Source: Desulfomarina profundi
GTDB taxonomy: Bacteria > Desulfobacterota > Desulfobulbia > Desulfobulbales > Desulfocapsaceae
Length of the DNA: 64,000 bases
Assembly: GCF_019703855.1 (NCBI RefSeq)
Contig: NZ_AP024086.1
Span: 2,810,501-2,874,500 of the forward strand
Direction: 5' to 3'
A model generated the notes under the pieces. It searched no databases, had not been told where the DNA came from, and saw nothing but the letters and a program-made list of their open reading frames with translations. Positions within the stretch are counted from its first letter, which is position 1, and every line of letters begins with the position of its first letter. Below, piece after piece: positions 63,770 through 64,000 of this stretch. Made by a program: the position numbers and the translations under genes.

Positions 63770-64000
63770 TTACAGGGCACCTTCCGCTGCAATCGGTTTC
63801 TGAAAAATCTTGCCCGGATTGAGAATATTATTCGGATCAAAACTCTCCTTAATTTTTTCCATATACCTCATGGTAATTTCACTGACCTCCATTCCCATGT
63901 AATCCATCTTGGATATACCGATACCATGCTCACCACTGATGGAACCTTCGAGTTCCACCGCTGTACGAAAGATATCCTCCATAACATTGTGAACCTTCTC
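63770..64000 (-). CDS. FAD-linked oxidase (GlcD/lactate dehydrogenase type), C-terminal part only
   Basis: Only the last 76 codons are in the window; the frame runs off the right edge. HGIGISKMDYM, EHGIG and FDPNNILNPGKIF are hallmarks of the C-terminal domain of GlcD-type FAD oxidases, in which the His of the GEHG motif lies at the active site. It is the upstream gene of the Fe-S subunit and forms one operon with it. Confidence 0.88.
   Translation of the reverse strand, partial: EKVHNVMEDIFRTAVELEGSISGEHGIGISKMDYMGMEVSEITMRYMEKIKESFDPNNILNPGKIFQKPIAAEGAL

Overview
The window looks like chromosome of a Gram-negative anaerobe of the Desulfobacterota (Desulfobulbales-like sulfate reducer or relative). 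This is an inference. It rests on the two-subunit (Fe-S)/FAD lactate/glycolate-type oxidase, a rubredoxin, the abundant two-component and sigma-54 regulators, an RND efflux set and the general codon style. No rRNA, tRNA or dsr gene is present to confirm it.

Layout. 1-8.7 kb: housekeeping genes carB (5'-truncated by the window), ftsH-folP, an FHA-domain gene, a (CCTCACA)13 tract and tex. 8.7-21.8 kb: an accessory island. It contains the remains of an integron (truncated intI, attI-like core, an acyltransferase cassette, an HNH/small-ORF cassette and attC-like sites). Nested into it are an IS1182-type element broken by an IS21-type element, an IS3-type element broken by a 3.36-kb three-gene transposon, an IS1380 remnant, a vapBC toxin-antitoxin pair and a group II intron tail. 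21.8-34.5 kb: rarD, a CcdA/DsbD-type gene, a TetR-RND-TolC efflux operon, hydrolases and an ABC-2 exporter. 34.5-46.7 kb: a diguanylate cyclase, a REC-Hpt protein, fatty acid cis/trans isomerase, Hsp20, a TrpXYZ-type ABC importer, a ZraP-like protein behind a sigma-54-type promoter, a stand-alone RapZ C-terminal domain and a ferredoxin-nitroreductase. 47-56.3 kb: sensor kinases, an MFS carrier and a DctB/DctD-like pair next to a TAXI binding protein. 56.4-64 kb: rubredoxin, a radical SAM plus FeeM-like acyltransferase pair, HU, a lipoprotein gene split by a second IS21 copy, and the glcF/glcD-type oxidase genes.

Two full IS21-type copies (10722-13363 reverse, 59331-61972 forward, both 2642 bp) lie in inverted orientation. 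Copy 2 has a clean 4-bp target duplication and splits a lipoprotein gene at its lipobox. Copy 1 sits in an IS1182 transposase gene with part of that gene missing.

Quality note. Six genes are broken by single-base gains or losses in short G/C runs: the FHA gene, istA copy 1, the RND pump, the ABC ATPase, a small hydrolase and the DctD-like regulator (twice). In each case the family-typical protein resumes directly in the next frame. The pattern suggests consensus errors at homopolymers as much as real decay. I list these genes over their full reconstructed extent as pseudogenes of the sequence as given.
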